The position numbers were made by a program, and so were the translations under genes. From Sphingomonas aracearum (GTDB lineage: Bacteria > Pseudomonadota > Alphaproteobacteria > Sphingomonadales > Sphingomonadaceae): a stretch of DNA of 64,000 nucleotides. A model generated the notes under the pieces. The model ran no database searches and was not told the DNA's origin. It saw only the letters and a program-made list of their open reading frames with translations. Shown piece after piece: positions 10,002 to 18,445 of this stretch. The stretch is from the NCBI RefSeq assembly GCF_003345355.1, contig NZ_QQNB01000003.1, forward strand, positions 434,001-498,000, given 5' to 3'. Every line of letters begins with the position of its first letter. Position 1 is the stretch's first letter.

Positions 10002-12815
10002 ATGAAGAAATTTGCCGTTCTTGCCAGTGTCTCCCCCTGTGCGCTTCTGTTGTGTGCGCTCGCCGTTCCGGCGCAGGCGCAGGTCGCGCCCGCCACGCTC
10101 GCGAAGAGCGTCGACATCCCCTACCAGGAGTTCACGCTGAAGAACGGCTTGCGCGTGATCGTGCACACCGATCGCAAGGCGCCGGTGGTGGCGGTCAGCG
10201 TGTGGTACGATGTCGGCTCCAAGCACGAGCCCAAGGGCAAGACCGGCTTCGCGCACTTGTTCGAGCACCTCATGTTCAACGGCAGCGAGAACGCGCCGGG
10301 CGACTTCTTCGGGCCGATGAAGGAAGTGGGCGCCACCGACATGAACGGCACCACTTATTTCGACCGCACCAACTATTTCGAGACGGTGCCGGTGTCGGCG
10401 CTGGACCGCACCCTGTTTCTCGAATCCGACCGGATGGGGCACCTGACCGGGGCGATCACGCAGGCCGTGCTGGATGAACAGCGTGGCGTGGTGCAGAACG
10501 AGAAGCGGCAGGGCGACAACCAGCCCTACGGCCTGTCGAGCTACCATCAGCTCGACGCGCTGTTCCCCGCCGGGCATCCTTATGGCCACGACACGATCGG
10601 CTCGATGGCCGATCTGGACGCCGCCAGCCTGGCGACGGTGAAGGGCTGGTTCGTCGACCATTATGGCCCCAACAACGCGGTGCTGGTGCTGGCCGGCGAC
10701 ATAGACGCCGCCCAGGCACGCCCGCTGGTGGAGAAGTATTTCGGCGCGATCCAGGCGGGCGCGAAGAGCCCGCGCGTCACCGCGCCGGTGCCGACGCTGC
10801 CGGCCGCGGTGAACGAGACGATCAACGACCGCGTCGCCGAAGTGCGCATCGAGCGCAGCTGGGTGGTGCCCGGCCTGTCTTCCGACGACGCCGTGGCGCT
10901 GGACGTGGCGGCGGGCGTGCTGGGCGGCCTGTCCAGCTCGCGGCTGAAGACCGCCTTGGTGCGCGAGGAGAAGCTCGCCTCCAGCGTGGATGCCAGCAAT
11001 TCGACTTTTGCGCAGCTCGGCCTGTTCTCGGTGGAGATGAACGTGCGCCAGGGCGTCGATCCGGCGGCGGCGCTGAAGCGGCTGGATGCGATCGTCGCCG
11101 ACTTCCTGCGCACCGGGCCGACCGCGGACGAGGTGCAGCGTTATGTCGCGCGCTCGGTGAGCGGACGGATCTCCGGTCTTGAGTCGGTCGGCGGGTTCGG
11201 CGGCAAGGCGGTGACGCTGGCCGAAGGCGCGCTCTACGAGAACGATCCGGCGCACTACAAGAAGGAGCTGACCACGCTGGCGGGCGAGACGCCGGCAAGC
11301 GTGAAGGCGGCCGCCACCAGGTGGCTGACGCGCCCGGCCTATACGCTGACCACGGTGCCCGGCGCGCGCGCCGCCTATGAGGAGGCGCAGGTGCCCAAGG
11401 CCGCCACCGTCGCCCCGGCGCCGGAGCCCGCGCCCAAGAACACCCGCGGCCCCATTCCGGGCATCGGCGCCGCCGCGCCGCTCAGCTTCCCCGCGGTGCA
11501 GCGCACGAAATTGTCGAACGGCATCGAGCTGGTCTATGCGCAGCGCAGCGCCGTGCCGCTCACCCGCGCGGTGGTGAGCTTCGATGCGGGCGTGGCGGCC
11601 GACGTGCCGAACAAGCTCGGCACGCAGCAGTTGACGCTGTCGATGCTGCAGGAAGGCACCACCAGCAAGAACTCGGTGCAGATCGCCGAGGCGACCGAGC
11701 GGCTCGGCGCGACTTTGGGCACGGGCGCGAGCCTCGACCGGACGTTCGTGTCGATCGCCGCGCCCAGCCCCAATGTGCAGCCCGCCTTCGACCTGCTGGC
11801 CGACGTGACCCGGCATCCGGCCTTCGCCCCGGCGGAGGTCGCGCGGGTGAAGAACGTGCAGCTGGCGCGGATCGGGCAGGAGCTGACCAACCCCTCGGCG
11901 CTGGGCGCGCGCGTGCTGCCGAAGATGCTGTACGGAGCGGGCAATCCGTATGCGAAGTCGTTCGGCAGCGGCGATCCCAAGGCGGTGGCGGCGCTGACCC
12001 GCGACGATCTCGTCGGCTGGAGCCAGGCCTGGCTGCGGCCGGAAAAGGCGAAGATCTTCGTCGTCTCCGACCGTCCGCTGGCCGAAGTGAAGGCGGCGCT
12101 GGACAGGAGCTTCGGCGACTGGCGCGGCACGGGTGCGGCGGGCGTGAAGGCGGCAAATGCGGCCTCGACACCCAGCGCGGCGAAGATCGTGCTGATCGAC
12201 CGGCCGGATTCGCCGCAGTCGGTGATCCTGGGCGGCCTGCCGACGGGGCTGAACGGCAGCGACGAGCTGCTTGCCGTCAACACCGCCAACGATGCGCTGG
12301 GCGGCAGCTTCACCGGGCGCCTCAACATGGACCTGCGCGAGGACAAGCACTGGTCCTACGGCGTGTACGGCATCTTCCAGCGGTCGGCGGGCGCGGCTCC
12401 CTATGTCATCAGCGCGCCGGTGCAGGCGAACCGCACGGGCGAGTCGGTGGCCGCGCTGCGCAGCGACATGCAGGCGTTCACCTCCACCAGGCCGATCACC
12501 GATGCCGAGTTTCAGCAGACCATCGCGGAGGCGACCCGCTCGCTGCCCGGCGACTTCGAAACCTCGTCCGCGGTGCTGCAGGCGATGCAGACCAACGACC
12601 TGTATCGCCGCCCGGACGATTATTATGCGACGCTGGCGCAAAAATATCGGGCGATGACGAAGGCCGAACTTGACGCTGCGGCACGCAAGGCCTTGGACCC
12701 GAACAAGCTGTTCTGGGTTGTTGTCGGCGACGCCAAGACCGTCCGCCCCCAGCTTGACAGCCTGGGGCTGCCGGTTGAGGTCATCCCCGCCGCGTCCGTG
12801 GCGGGCGCGAACTGA
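10002..12815 (+). CDS. M16 family zinc protease with two tandem M16 units
   Basis: 937 residues. Signal peptide of about 26 residues (ends AQAQ), so periplasmic or membrane-associated. The first M16 unit carries the inverted zinc motif HLFEH (H85 to H89) and the downstream DEQRGVVQNEKRQ containing the third-ligand Glu. The second unit (from about 495) has the fold-typical LGTQQLTLSMLQEGTTSKN but no HxxEH, so it is probably the structural half. This is the usual pattern of M16B peptidases of the pitrilysin/PqqL type. A small gene follows after 18 bases. Physiological substrate unknown. Confidence 0.92.
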   Translation: MKKFAVLASVSPCALLLCALAVPAQAQVAPATLAKSVDIPYQEFTLKNGLRVIVHTDRKAPVVAVSVWYDVGSKHEPKGKTGFAHLFEHLMFNGSENAPGDFFGPMKEVGATDMNGTTYFDRTNYFETVPVSALDRTLFLESDRMGHLTGAITQAVLDEQRGVVQNEKRQGDNQPYGLSSYHQLDALFPAGHPYGHDTIGSMADLDAASLATVKGWFVDHYGPNNAVLVLAGDIDAAQARPLVEKYFGAIQAGAKSPRVTAPVPTLPAAVNETINDRVAEVRIERSWVVPGLSSDDAVALDVAAGVLGGLSSSRLKTALVREEKLASSVDASNSTFAQLGLFSVEMNVRQGVDPAAALKRLDAIVADFLRTGPTADEVQRYVARSVSGRISGLESVGGFGGKAVTLAEGALYENDPAHYKKELTTLAGETPASVKAAATRWLTRPAYTLTTVPGARAAYEEAQVPKAATVAPAPEPAPKNTRGPIPGIGAAAPLSFPAVQRTKLSNGIELVYAQRSAVPLTRAVVSFDAGVAADVPNKLGTQQLTLSMLQEGTTSKNSVQIAEATERLGATLGTGASLDRTFVSIAAPSPNVQPAFDLLADVTRHPAFAPAEVARVKNVQLARIGQELTNPSALGARVLPKMLYGAGNPYAKSFGSGDPKAVAALTRDDLVGWSQAWLRPEKAKIFVVSDRPLAEVKAALDRSFGDWRGTGAAGVKAANAASTPSAAKIVLIDRPDSPQSVILGGLPTGLNGSDELLAVNTANDALGGSFTGRLNMDLREDKHWSYGVYGIFQRSAGAAPYVISAPVQANRTGESVAALRSDMQAFTSTRPITDAEFQQTIAEATRSLPGDFETSSAVLQAMQTNDLYRRPDDYYATLAQKYRAMTKAELDAAARKALDPNKLFWVVVGDAKTVRPQLDSLGLPVEVIPAASVAGAN

Positions 12816-12833
12816 TGGAACGGAGAGCGTAAC

Positions 12834-13130
12834 ATGGCGAATATCGACGGCAGCTGGGACGTGACGGTGAAGTCGCCCATGGGCGACCAGAAGTCGACGC
12901 TGACGGTGCAGACCTCCGGCGACACCTTCACCGGCAACATGTCCGGTCCGATGGGATCCAGCGACATTTCCGGCAAGGCGGACGGCGACACGATCACCTT
13001 CCAGCAGGCGATCACCGTGCCGATGCCGCTGACGCTCGATTTCTCGGTCACCGCCGAGGGCGACCAGGTGACGGGCAATGTCGGCGCCGGCGCGTTCGGC
13101 AGCTTTCCGCTGACCGGCTCGCGCGCGTAA
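12834..13130 (+). CDS. Small beta-rich protein of unknown function
   Basis: 98 residues, MANIDGSWDVTVKSPMGDQK and so on. No signal peptide or membrane span. The whole sequence alternates short strands: GSWDVTVKSPMG, TLTVQTSGDTFTGNMSG, DTITFQQAITVP, GDQVTGNVGAGAFG. This suggests a small lipocalin-like barrel or sandwich, but I do not recognise a named family with certainty. GGAG 13 bases before the ATG may be its ribosome site. It directly follows the M16 protease gene and probably shares its transcript. Confidence 0.7.
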   Translation: MANIDGSWDVTVKSPMGDQKSTLTVQTSGDTFTGNMSGPMGSSDISGKADGDTITFQQAITVPMPLTLDFSVTAEGDQVTGNVGAGAFGSFPLTGSRA

Positions 13131-13153
13131 CACCTACGCCTGAGTTGAAGATG

Positions 13154-13187
13154 CGCCGTCGCGGGGGAGACCTCGCGGCGGCGTTTT
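13154..13187 (+). terminator. Rho-independent terminator after the small protein gene
   Basis: CGCCGTCGCG (13154-13163) pairs with CGCGGCGGCG (13174-13183), one G-T wobble, followed by TTTT. Confidence 0.7.
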
Positions 13188-13289
13188 CCTGTTCCCCGGC
13201 GGCGGCGGGGGTTCAGCCGGAAGGCGGCCGCGAGGAGCGCTGCGTTTCGCCCTCATCGTTCCGCAACCGGGCGCCCGCCTTCGCAAATC

Positions 13290-13386
13290 CCGTCATGCCG
13301 GACCTGTTCCGGCATCCACGGCTCGGCAGGAACGGCGATCGTTGCTCTTGCGGATCGGTGGACTCCGGAACAGGTCCGGGGTGACG
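13290..13386. repeat. Dispersed palindromic repeat, type GTCATGCC/GGGGTGACG, copy 1
   Basis: Outer arms CCGTCATGCCGGACCTGTTC and GAACAGGTCCGGGGTGACG form a long imperfect inverted repeat, with an inner CCGGCATCCACGG opposite GTGGACTCCGG. About 97 bases. A second copy with the same arms lies at 21630-21726. Both sit at the 3' side of convergent genes. Confidence 0.8.
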
Positions 13387-13448
13387 ATGTGTCCTGGGCG
13401 GCCGCGTCTGGCGAAGGTCACGGTCTCCGCCGGGGAACAAGGTTGCGC

Positions 13449-14216
13449 TCAGGACGGGGCGCGCTCGTCCTTGCGCAGGGTGAGCACCTCGACGCCGGTG
13501 GCGGTCACCGCAACGGTGTGCTCGAACTGGGCGGAGAGTTTCCCGTCGCCGGTCACCACCGTCCAGCCATCGTCCTCGGTCACCGTGCGGCGGGTGCCCT
13601 GGTTGATCATCGGCTCGACGGTGAACACCATGCCTTCGCGCAGGCGCTGGCCGGTGCCGGGCTTGCCGAAATTGAGCACCGAGGGCTCCTCGTGCATCTC
13701 GCGGCCGATGCCGTGGCCGCAATATTCGCGCACAACGGAATAGCCGTGCCGCTTGGCATGGCGATCGATGGCGGAGCCGACATCACCGAGCGTCGCGCCG
13801 GGGCGGACCTGGCGGATGCCGGCCCACATCGCTTCCTGCGCCACGCGGACGAGGCGGCGCGTGGCGGGCGGAACGTCGCCGACCACATAGGTCTTGCTGG
13901 AATCGGCGATGAAGCCGTTCTTCTCCAGCGTGATGTCTAGATTGAGGATGTCGCCGTCCCCCACGATCTCGTCCGCGCTCGGCACGCCGTGGCAGACGAC
14001 GTTGTTGCGCGAGGAGTTGAGGACGAACTGGAAGTCGTACTGCCCCTTGCTGGCGGGGCGCGCGGCGAGGTCGTGCGTGATGAAGCGCTCGACCAGGTCG
14101 TTGATCGCCAGCGTGGACAGGCCCGCCATCTCCTGTGCGTCGAGCATCTCGAACACGGACGCGAGCAGCCGGCCGGAAATGCGCATCAGCGCGATCTCGT
14201 CGGGGGTCTTCACCAT
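13449..14216 (-). CDS. map: Type I methionine aminopeptidase
   Basis: 255 residues. Removes the initiator Met from nascent proteins. Substrate-site His in VVCHGVP; metal ligands visible as Asp in NLDITL, Asp in IADSSKTYVVGD, His in GHGIGREMHEEP, Glu in FTVEPMIN and Glu in FEHTVAV. It starts one base after the stop of the ParD-like gene, so the two are translationally coupled and share the promoter upstream of that gene. Confidence 0.97.
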   Translation of the reverse strand: MVKTPDEIALMRISGRLLASVFEMLDAQEMAGLSTLAINDLVERFITHDLAARPASKGQYDFQFVLNSSRNNVVCHGVPSADEIVGDGDILNLDITLEKNGFIADSSKTYVVGDVPPATRRLVRVAQEAMWAGIRQVRPGATLGDVGSAIDRHAKRHGYSVVREYCGHGIGREMHEEPSVLNFGKPGTGQRLREGMVFTVEPMINQGTRRTVTEDDGWTVVTGDGKLSAQFEHTVAVTATGVEVLTLRKDERAPS

Positions 14217-14217
14217 G

Positions 14218-14427
14218 TCAGGCGGCGACGGCGTCGGCGGGAGTGGGCGCGGGCATTGCGGCGAGCTGGTCGCGGACGATGTCGGTGAAGGAAAGGGCGG
14301 GGTTCGCCTCCGCCAGCATGCCGATCTTCATCCAGAACTCGGCCTGGGCGTTGATCGAGCGGCACATCACCGTGCTGGCGCGGCGCACGTGCTCGTGCAG
14401 CATGTCGTCGATCTTCACGATGCCCAT
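14218..14427 (-). CDS. ParD-like protein (ribbon-helix-helix antitoxin-like), without a toxin
   Basis: 69 residues: MGIVKIDDMLHEHVRRASTV then MCRSINAQAEFWMKIGMLAE. Fits the ParD-like family (PF11903 type), whose fold is a short beta strand and two helices as in RHH DNA-binding antitoxins. No ParE or other toxin gene adjoins it; instead map follows after one base. A perfect 22-bp palindrome overlaps a good promoter just upstream and is a plausible operator for this protein. Whether it still acts as an antitoxin, or is only a regulator of map, cannot be told from sequence. Confidence 0.8.
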   Translation of the reverse strand: MGIVKIDDMLHEHVRRASTVMCRSINAQAEFWMKIGMLAEANPALSFTDIVRDQLAAMPAPTPADAVAA

Positions 14428-14452
14428 GGCGGTTCCTTGCAGCGGGTGACTA

Positions 14453-14474
14453 TACGATCCGTATACGGATCGTA
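14453..14474. promoter_or_regulatory. Perfect 22-bp palindrome, candidate RHH operator
   Basis: Two exact half-sites, TACGATCCGTA and its reverse complement, without spacer. It starts 26 bases upstream of the ParD-like ATG and covers the predicted -10 element, the usual arrangement for auto-repression. Confidence 0.65.
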
Positions 14475-14488
14475 GTGCCCGCCGTCAA
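14460..14488 (-). promoter_or_regulatory. Putative promoter for the ParD-like/map operon
   Basis: On the minus strand TTGACG (14483-14488), a 17-base spacer and TATACG (14460-14465). The -10 lies in the centre of the 22-bp palindrome. The promoter sits in the 65-base gap after purK, so this pair of genes can be expressed apart from purEK. Confidence 0.55.
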
Positions 14489-14492
14489 AGGA

Positions 14493-15559
14493 TCAGCGCG
14501 AAACGCGGGTAACGTGGCCCATCTTGCGGCCGGGGCGCGCCTCGCCCTTGCCGTAGAGGTGGAGGTGCGTGCCCGGCTCGGCCAGCAGATCGGCCCAGCG
14601 ATCGGCCTCGTCGCCGATCAGGTTCCGCATCTCCACCGCGGCGCCCGTCAGGCTCGTCTCGCCCAGCGGCAGGCCGCAGATCGCGCGGACATGGTTCTCG
14701 AACTGCGAGCAGGTCGCCCCTTCGATCGTCCAATGGCCGGAATTGTGCACGCGGGGCGCCATTTCGTTGAACACCGGGCCGTCCGCGGTGGCGAAGAACT
14801 CGCAGGCGAGCACGCCGGCATATTCGAGCGCCTCGGCGATGCGGCCGGCAAGCGCGGCGGCCTCGGTCCACTGGCTGGCGATCTCGGCGGGGGCGGGCAG
14901 GGACGAGCGGGCGAGGATGCCATCCTCGTGCTCGTTCCAGGGCGGGGGGTAGCTGGCGCTGGCGCCATCGGGGCGGCGCGCGAGCAGGATGCTGAACTCG
15001 TGGGTGAAGGTGACGAAACCCTCGAGGATCGCCGGGCGTCCGCCGATCGCTTCCCACGCCGCGGCGGCCTCGTCGGCGGAGCGGAGCCGCACCTGGCCCT
15101 TGCCGTCATAGCCGAGCCGCAGCGTCTTGAGGATCGCCGGTGCGCCGACCGTGGCGAGCGCGGCTTCCAGCTCGGCCAGGCTCGTCACCTTGGCCCAGGG
15201 CGCGGTGCGGCCGCCGAGCCCGCCCACGAACGCCTTTTCGTTGGCCCGGTCCTGCGCGATCTCCAGCGCGCGGGGGGCGGGGTGCACCGGCACCTTGCCC
15301 GCCAGATAGGTGACGGGTTCGAGCGCGATGTTCTCGAACTCGTAGGTGACCACGTCGCAGCGCGCGGCCATTTCGTCGAGCACGATGCGGCTGTGATAGT
15401 CGGCGCGGGTGAAGCTGGAGGCGGTCTGCGCCGCGACGCTTTCGGCGTCGGGGGCGAGGATGTGCGTATGATAGCCGAGCTCGGCGGCGGCGGAGGCGAG
15501 CATGCGGCCGAGCTGCCCGCCGCCCAGGATGCCGATGGTGGAGCCGGGAGGAAGCGTCC

Positions 15560-15563
<4 letters not shown>
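14493..15563 (-). CDS. purK: N5-carboxyaminoimidazole ribonucleotide synthase
   Basis: 356 residues, ATP-grasp enzyme of purine synthesis: AIR + ATP + bicarbonate to N5-CAIR. Visible are [14 protein letters not shown] at the N-terminus, the ATP-grasp [41 protein letters not shown] with metal-binding Glu and Asn, and a C-terminal [17 protein letters not shown]. The GTG start overlaps the purE stop (GTGA), giving a coupled purE-purK pair. Confidence 0.96.
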
Positions 15564-16036
<473 letters not shown>

Positions 16037-16093
16037 TTCCCGCGGTTAGCGAGGTGGACGAGGGGAGGCAACGGTGTTAGCGCTACTCTCCCG

Positions 16094-16196
16094 TTCCCCG
16101 GCGGAGGCCGGGGCCCAAGTGCGAGAACGGTTTTGATGGGCGGCGCGCATCATCGCAACCGCCTTCCCAACTGGACCCCGGCCTTCGCCGGGGAAC
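16094..16196. repeat. Dispersed palindromic repeat, type CCCCGGC/GCCGGGG, copy 1
   Basis: Arms TTCCCCGGCGGAGGCCGGGG (with GCCCAA) and TGGACCCCGGCCTTCGCCGG are mutually inverted, each also a hairpin, about 60 bases apart. Same structure at 29963-30066 and a shorter relative at 41030-41080. Confidence 0.75.
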
Positions 16197-16202
16197 ATTT
16201 CC

Positions 16203-17072
16203 TCACCGCGTGGGCACGGGCTCCTCGCCCGAATAATCGTAAAAGCCGCGGCCGGTCTTGCGGCCATACCAGCCGGCCTCGACATATTTGACCAGCAGCG
16301 GCGCGGGGCGGAACTTGGGGTCGCCGGTGCCGTGGAACAGCACGCGCGTGATCTCCAGGCAGGTGTCCAGCCCGATGAAGTCGGCGAGCGTGAACGGGCC
16401 CATCGGGTGGTTGAGGCCGAGCTGGATCGCGGCGTCGATGTCCGGGATCGTGGCCACGCCCTCGCCGAGCGCGAAGCACGCCTCGTTGAGCATCGGCATC
16501 AGCACGCGGTTGACGATGAAGCCGGGCGCGTCGTTGGCATGGACGACGCGCTTGCCGAGCTTCCGGGCATAGGCCTCCACCGCGGCGACGGTCGCGTCGG
16601 AGGTGGCAAGGCCGCGGATCAGCTCGATCAGGCCCATGACGGGCACCGGATTGAAGAAGTGCACGCCGACGAAGCGCGCGGGGTCCGGCGCGGCCTGGGC
16701 AAGGCGGGTGATGGGGATGGACGAGGTGTTGGAGGCAAGGATCGCGTCCGCGCCCAGCACCTTGCCGACAGTGCCGAAGATCGCGCGCTTGATCTCCTCG
16801 CGCTCGGTCGCCGCCTCGATCACGAGGCCGCAGGGCGCCATCGCGGCGATATCGCCGACCGGCTCGATATTGGCGAGGGTGGCGTCGCGGGCGTCGGCGG
16901 TGATCTTTTCCTTGGTGACGAGCCGGTCGAGCTGCCTGGCGATGCCCGCCTTGCCGGCGGCGGCGCGCTCCTCCGACACGTCGGACAGCAGCACGCGAAA
17001 GCCCGCCTGCGCCGAGACCTGCGCGATGCCCGCGCCCATCTGTCCCGCCCCGATCACGCCGACCGTGTTCAT
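16203..17072 (-). CDS. 3-hydroxybutyryl-CoA (3-hydroxyacyl-CoA) dehydrogenase
   Basis: 289 residues. NAD-dependent oxidation of 3-hydroxyacyl-CoA, in beta-oxidation, PHB or aromatic degradation. Rossmann motif GAGQMG at residues 8-13, SNTSSIPIT, the catalytic-His segment [11 protein letters not shown] followed by LIELIRG, and [17 protein letters not shown] of the C-terminal dimer domain; ends with the family-typical GRGFYDYSG. Size and motifs fit Hbd/PaaH2 types; the exact chain length preferred is not readable. It stands 166 bases upstream of purE, on the same strand, divergent from the efflux operon. Confidence 0.92.
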   Translation of the reverse strand: MNTVGVIGAGQMGAGIAQVSAQAGFRVLLSDVSEERAAAGKAGIARQLDRLVTKEKITADARDATLANIEPVGDIAAMAPCGLVIEAATEREEIKRAIFGTVGKVLGADAILASNTSSIPITRLAQAAPDPARFVGVHFFNPVPVMGLIELIRGLATSDATVAAVEAYARKLGKRVVHANDAPGFIVNRVLMPMLNEACFALGEGVATIPDIDAAIQLGLNHPMGPFTLADFIGLDTCLEITRVLFHGTGDPKFRPAPLLVKYVEAGWYGRKTGRGFYDYSGEEPVPTR

Positions 17073-17250
17073 GTTCCGCTCCTCGCCTCCGTTGTCGGCC
17101 GCGCCTTAGCCGGAGCGGGGGCGCATCGCCAAGCGCAGCTTTTCGTTACGCGGCGGGATCGAACCATCGGACGCGGCGTTCGGCGCTGGAGCAGATGTTA
17201 CACTTATCTGTCGAATCGTTGCCGCCAAGGCACGCGCAAGGGGGCCGAGG

Positions 17251-18435
17251 GTGAGCGACAAGGCGGACAAGCAGCCCGACGACCAGCGCGACGAGGAGGA
17301 TGAAGGGAACGAGGACAGCCCGTCCGGCACGGACACCGACACGTCCAGGGACGGGCAGTCGGATGACGGCTCCGACGAAGAAGACGGGGACGACGGCAAG
17401 CCCCCGCTCTACAAGCGGCCGGTCTTCTGGATCGTGGTGGGCGTGGTGGCCGCCGTGCTGATCGTCGGCGGCGTGCTCTACTGGCTGCATGCCCGCAAAT
17501 ACCAGTCCACCGACGACGCCTTTATCGACGCGCATATCGTGCGCATCGCCGCGCAGACGCAAGGCCAGCTGATCCGCGTGACGCCGGCGGACAATCGCCA
17601 TGTCGCCGCCGGGACGCTTCTGGCGATCATCGAGCCGAACGGCCCGCAGGCGACGCGCGCGGAGGCGCAGGCGGGGATCGCGGAGGCCGATGCGCAGATC
17701 CGGCAGGCGGAGGCGCGCGTGCTGGCGGCGCGCGCGGCGGTGCGCCAGGCGCTGGCCAATGCGGCGGTGCCGCTGGCCGAGGCGTCGCGCGCGCAGGGCG
17801 ATTACGCCCGCTATGCCGATCTGCGCCGGCTGGACCCGCTGGCGGCCGCGCCGACCCAGATCGACCAGGCGCGCGCGCAGGCGCAAAGTGCCACCGCGCA
17901 GGTCCGCGCCAGCCGGCAACAGGTGTCCTCCGCGCGTGCCGACGTGCTGACCGCGCAGAAGCAGGTCGAGGCGGCGCAGGCGCAGCGCAAGGCGGCGGAA
18001 GCGCGGCTGGCCCAGGCGGAGGTGACGGTCGGCCACCTCGTCATTCGCGCGCCGATCAGCGGGCAGGTGGTCAACCGCCAGGTCAACCAGGGCAGCTATG
18101 TGGCGCCCGGGCAGCAATTGATGGCGATCGTGCCGGACGATCTGTGGGTCACCGCCAATTTCAAGGAAACGCAGCTTGCCCTGATGCGCGCCGGCCAGCA
18201 TGCCGAGATCACCATCGACGCCTTTCCGAGCGTCCGCTTTCCCGGCCATGTGGAATCGATCCAGCGCGGCGCGGGGCAGGCCTTCGCGCTGCTGCCGCCG
18301 CAGAATGCGACCGGCAATTACGTGAAGGTGGTGCAGCGCGTGCCCGTGCGCATCCGCTTCGATACCAATGCCTGGCAACGCTATGCGATCGGGCCGGGCA
18401 TGTCGGTGGTGCCGCGCGTCACCGTGCGGCCCTGA
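17251..18435 (+). CDS. EmrA/HlyD-type membrane fusion protein with acidic N-terminal tail
   Basis: 394 residues, periplasmic adaptor of a tripartite drug exporter. Residues 1-50 are cytoplasmic and extremely acidic (22 Asp/Glu). One membrane span follows (57-79), then barrel-sandwich halves flanking a long Ala/Gln/Arg coiled-coil hairpin (about 130-270), and the beta-barrel domain with VIRAPISGQVVNRQVNQGSY. Start GTG at 17251 with AGGG close by. First gene of a three-gene operon with an MFS pump and outer-membrane factor. Confidence 0.92.
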   Translation: MSDKADKQPDDQRDEEDEGNEDSPSGTDTDTSRDGQSDDGSDEEDGDDGKPPLYKRPVFWIVVGVVAAVLIVGGVLYWLHARKYQSTDDAFIDAHIVRIAAQTQGQLIRVTPADNRHVAAGTLLAIIEPNGPQATRAEAQAGIAEADAQIRQAEARVLAARAAVRQALANAAVPLAEASRAQGDYARYADLRRLDPLAAAPTQIDQARAQAQSATAQVRASRQQVSSARADVLTAQKQVEAAQAQRKAAEARLAQAEVTVGHLVIRAPISGQVVNRQVNQGSYVAPGQQLMAIVPDDLWVTANFKETQLALMRAGQHAEITIDAFPSVRFPGHVESIQRGAGQAFALLPPQNATGNYVKVVQRVPVRIRFDTNAWQRYAIGPGMSVVPRVTVRP

Positions 18436-18445
18436 GCATGCGGAC

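Larger units (their letters stand above)
13131..13448. other. Gene-free stretch of about 318 bases between convergent genes
   Basis: Holds a terminator (13154-13187) and one copy of a dispersed palindromic repeat (13290-13386). I see no coding sequence: the open frames here are short and share their composition with the repeat. Confidence 0.7.

Noticed and set aside
9960..13133. A 1057-codon minus-strand frame over the M16 protease.
   Set aside because: Antisense shadow; the plus strand has the HxxEH protease and a promoter.
14218..14427. ParD-like gene as half of a normal toxin-antitoxin pair.
   Set aside because: No toxin gene on either side: neighbours are purK and map. Called an orphan ParD-like gene instead.
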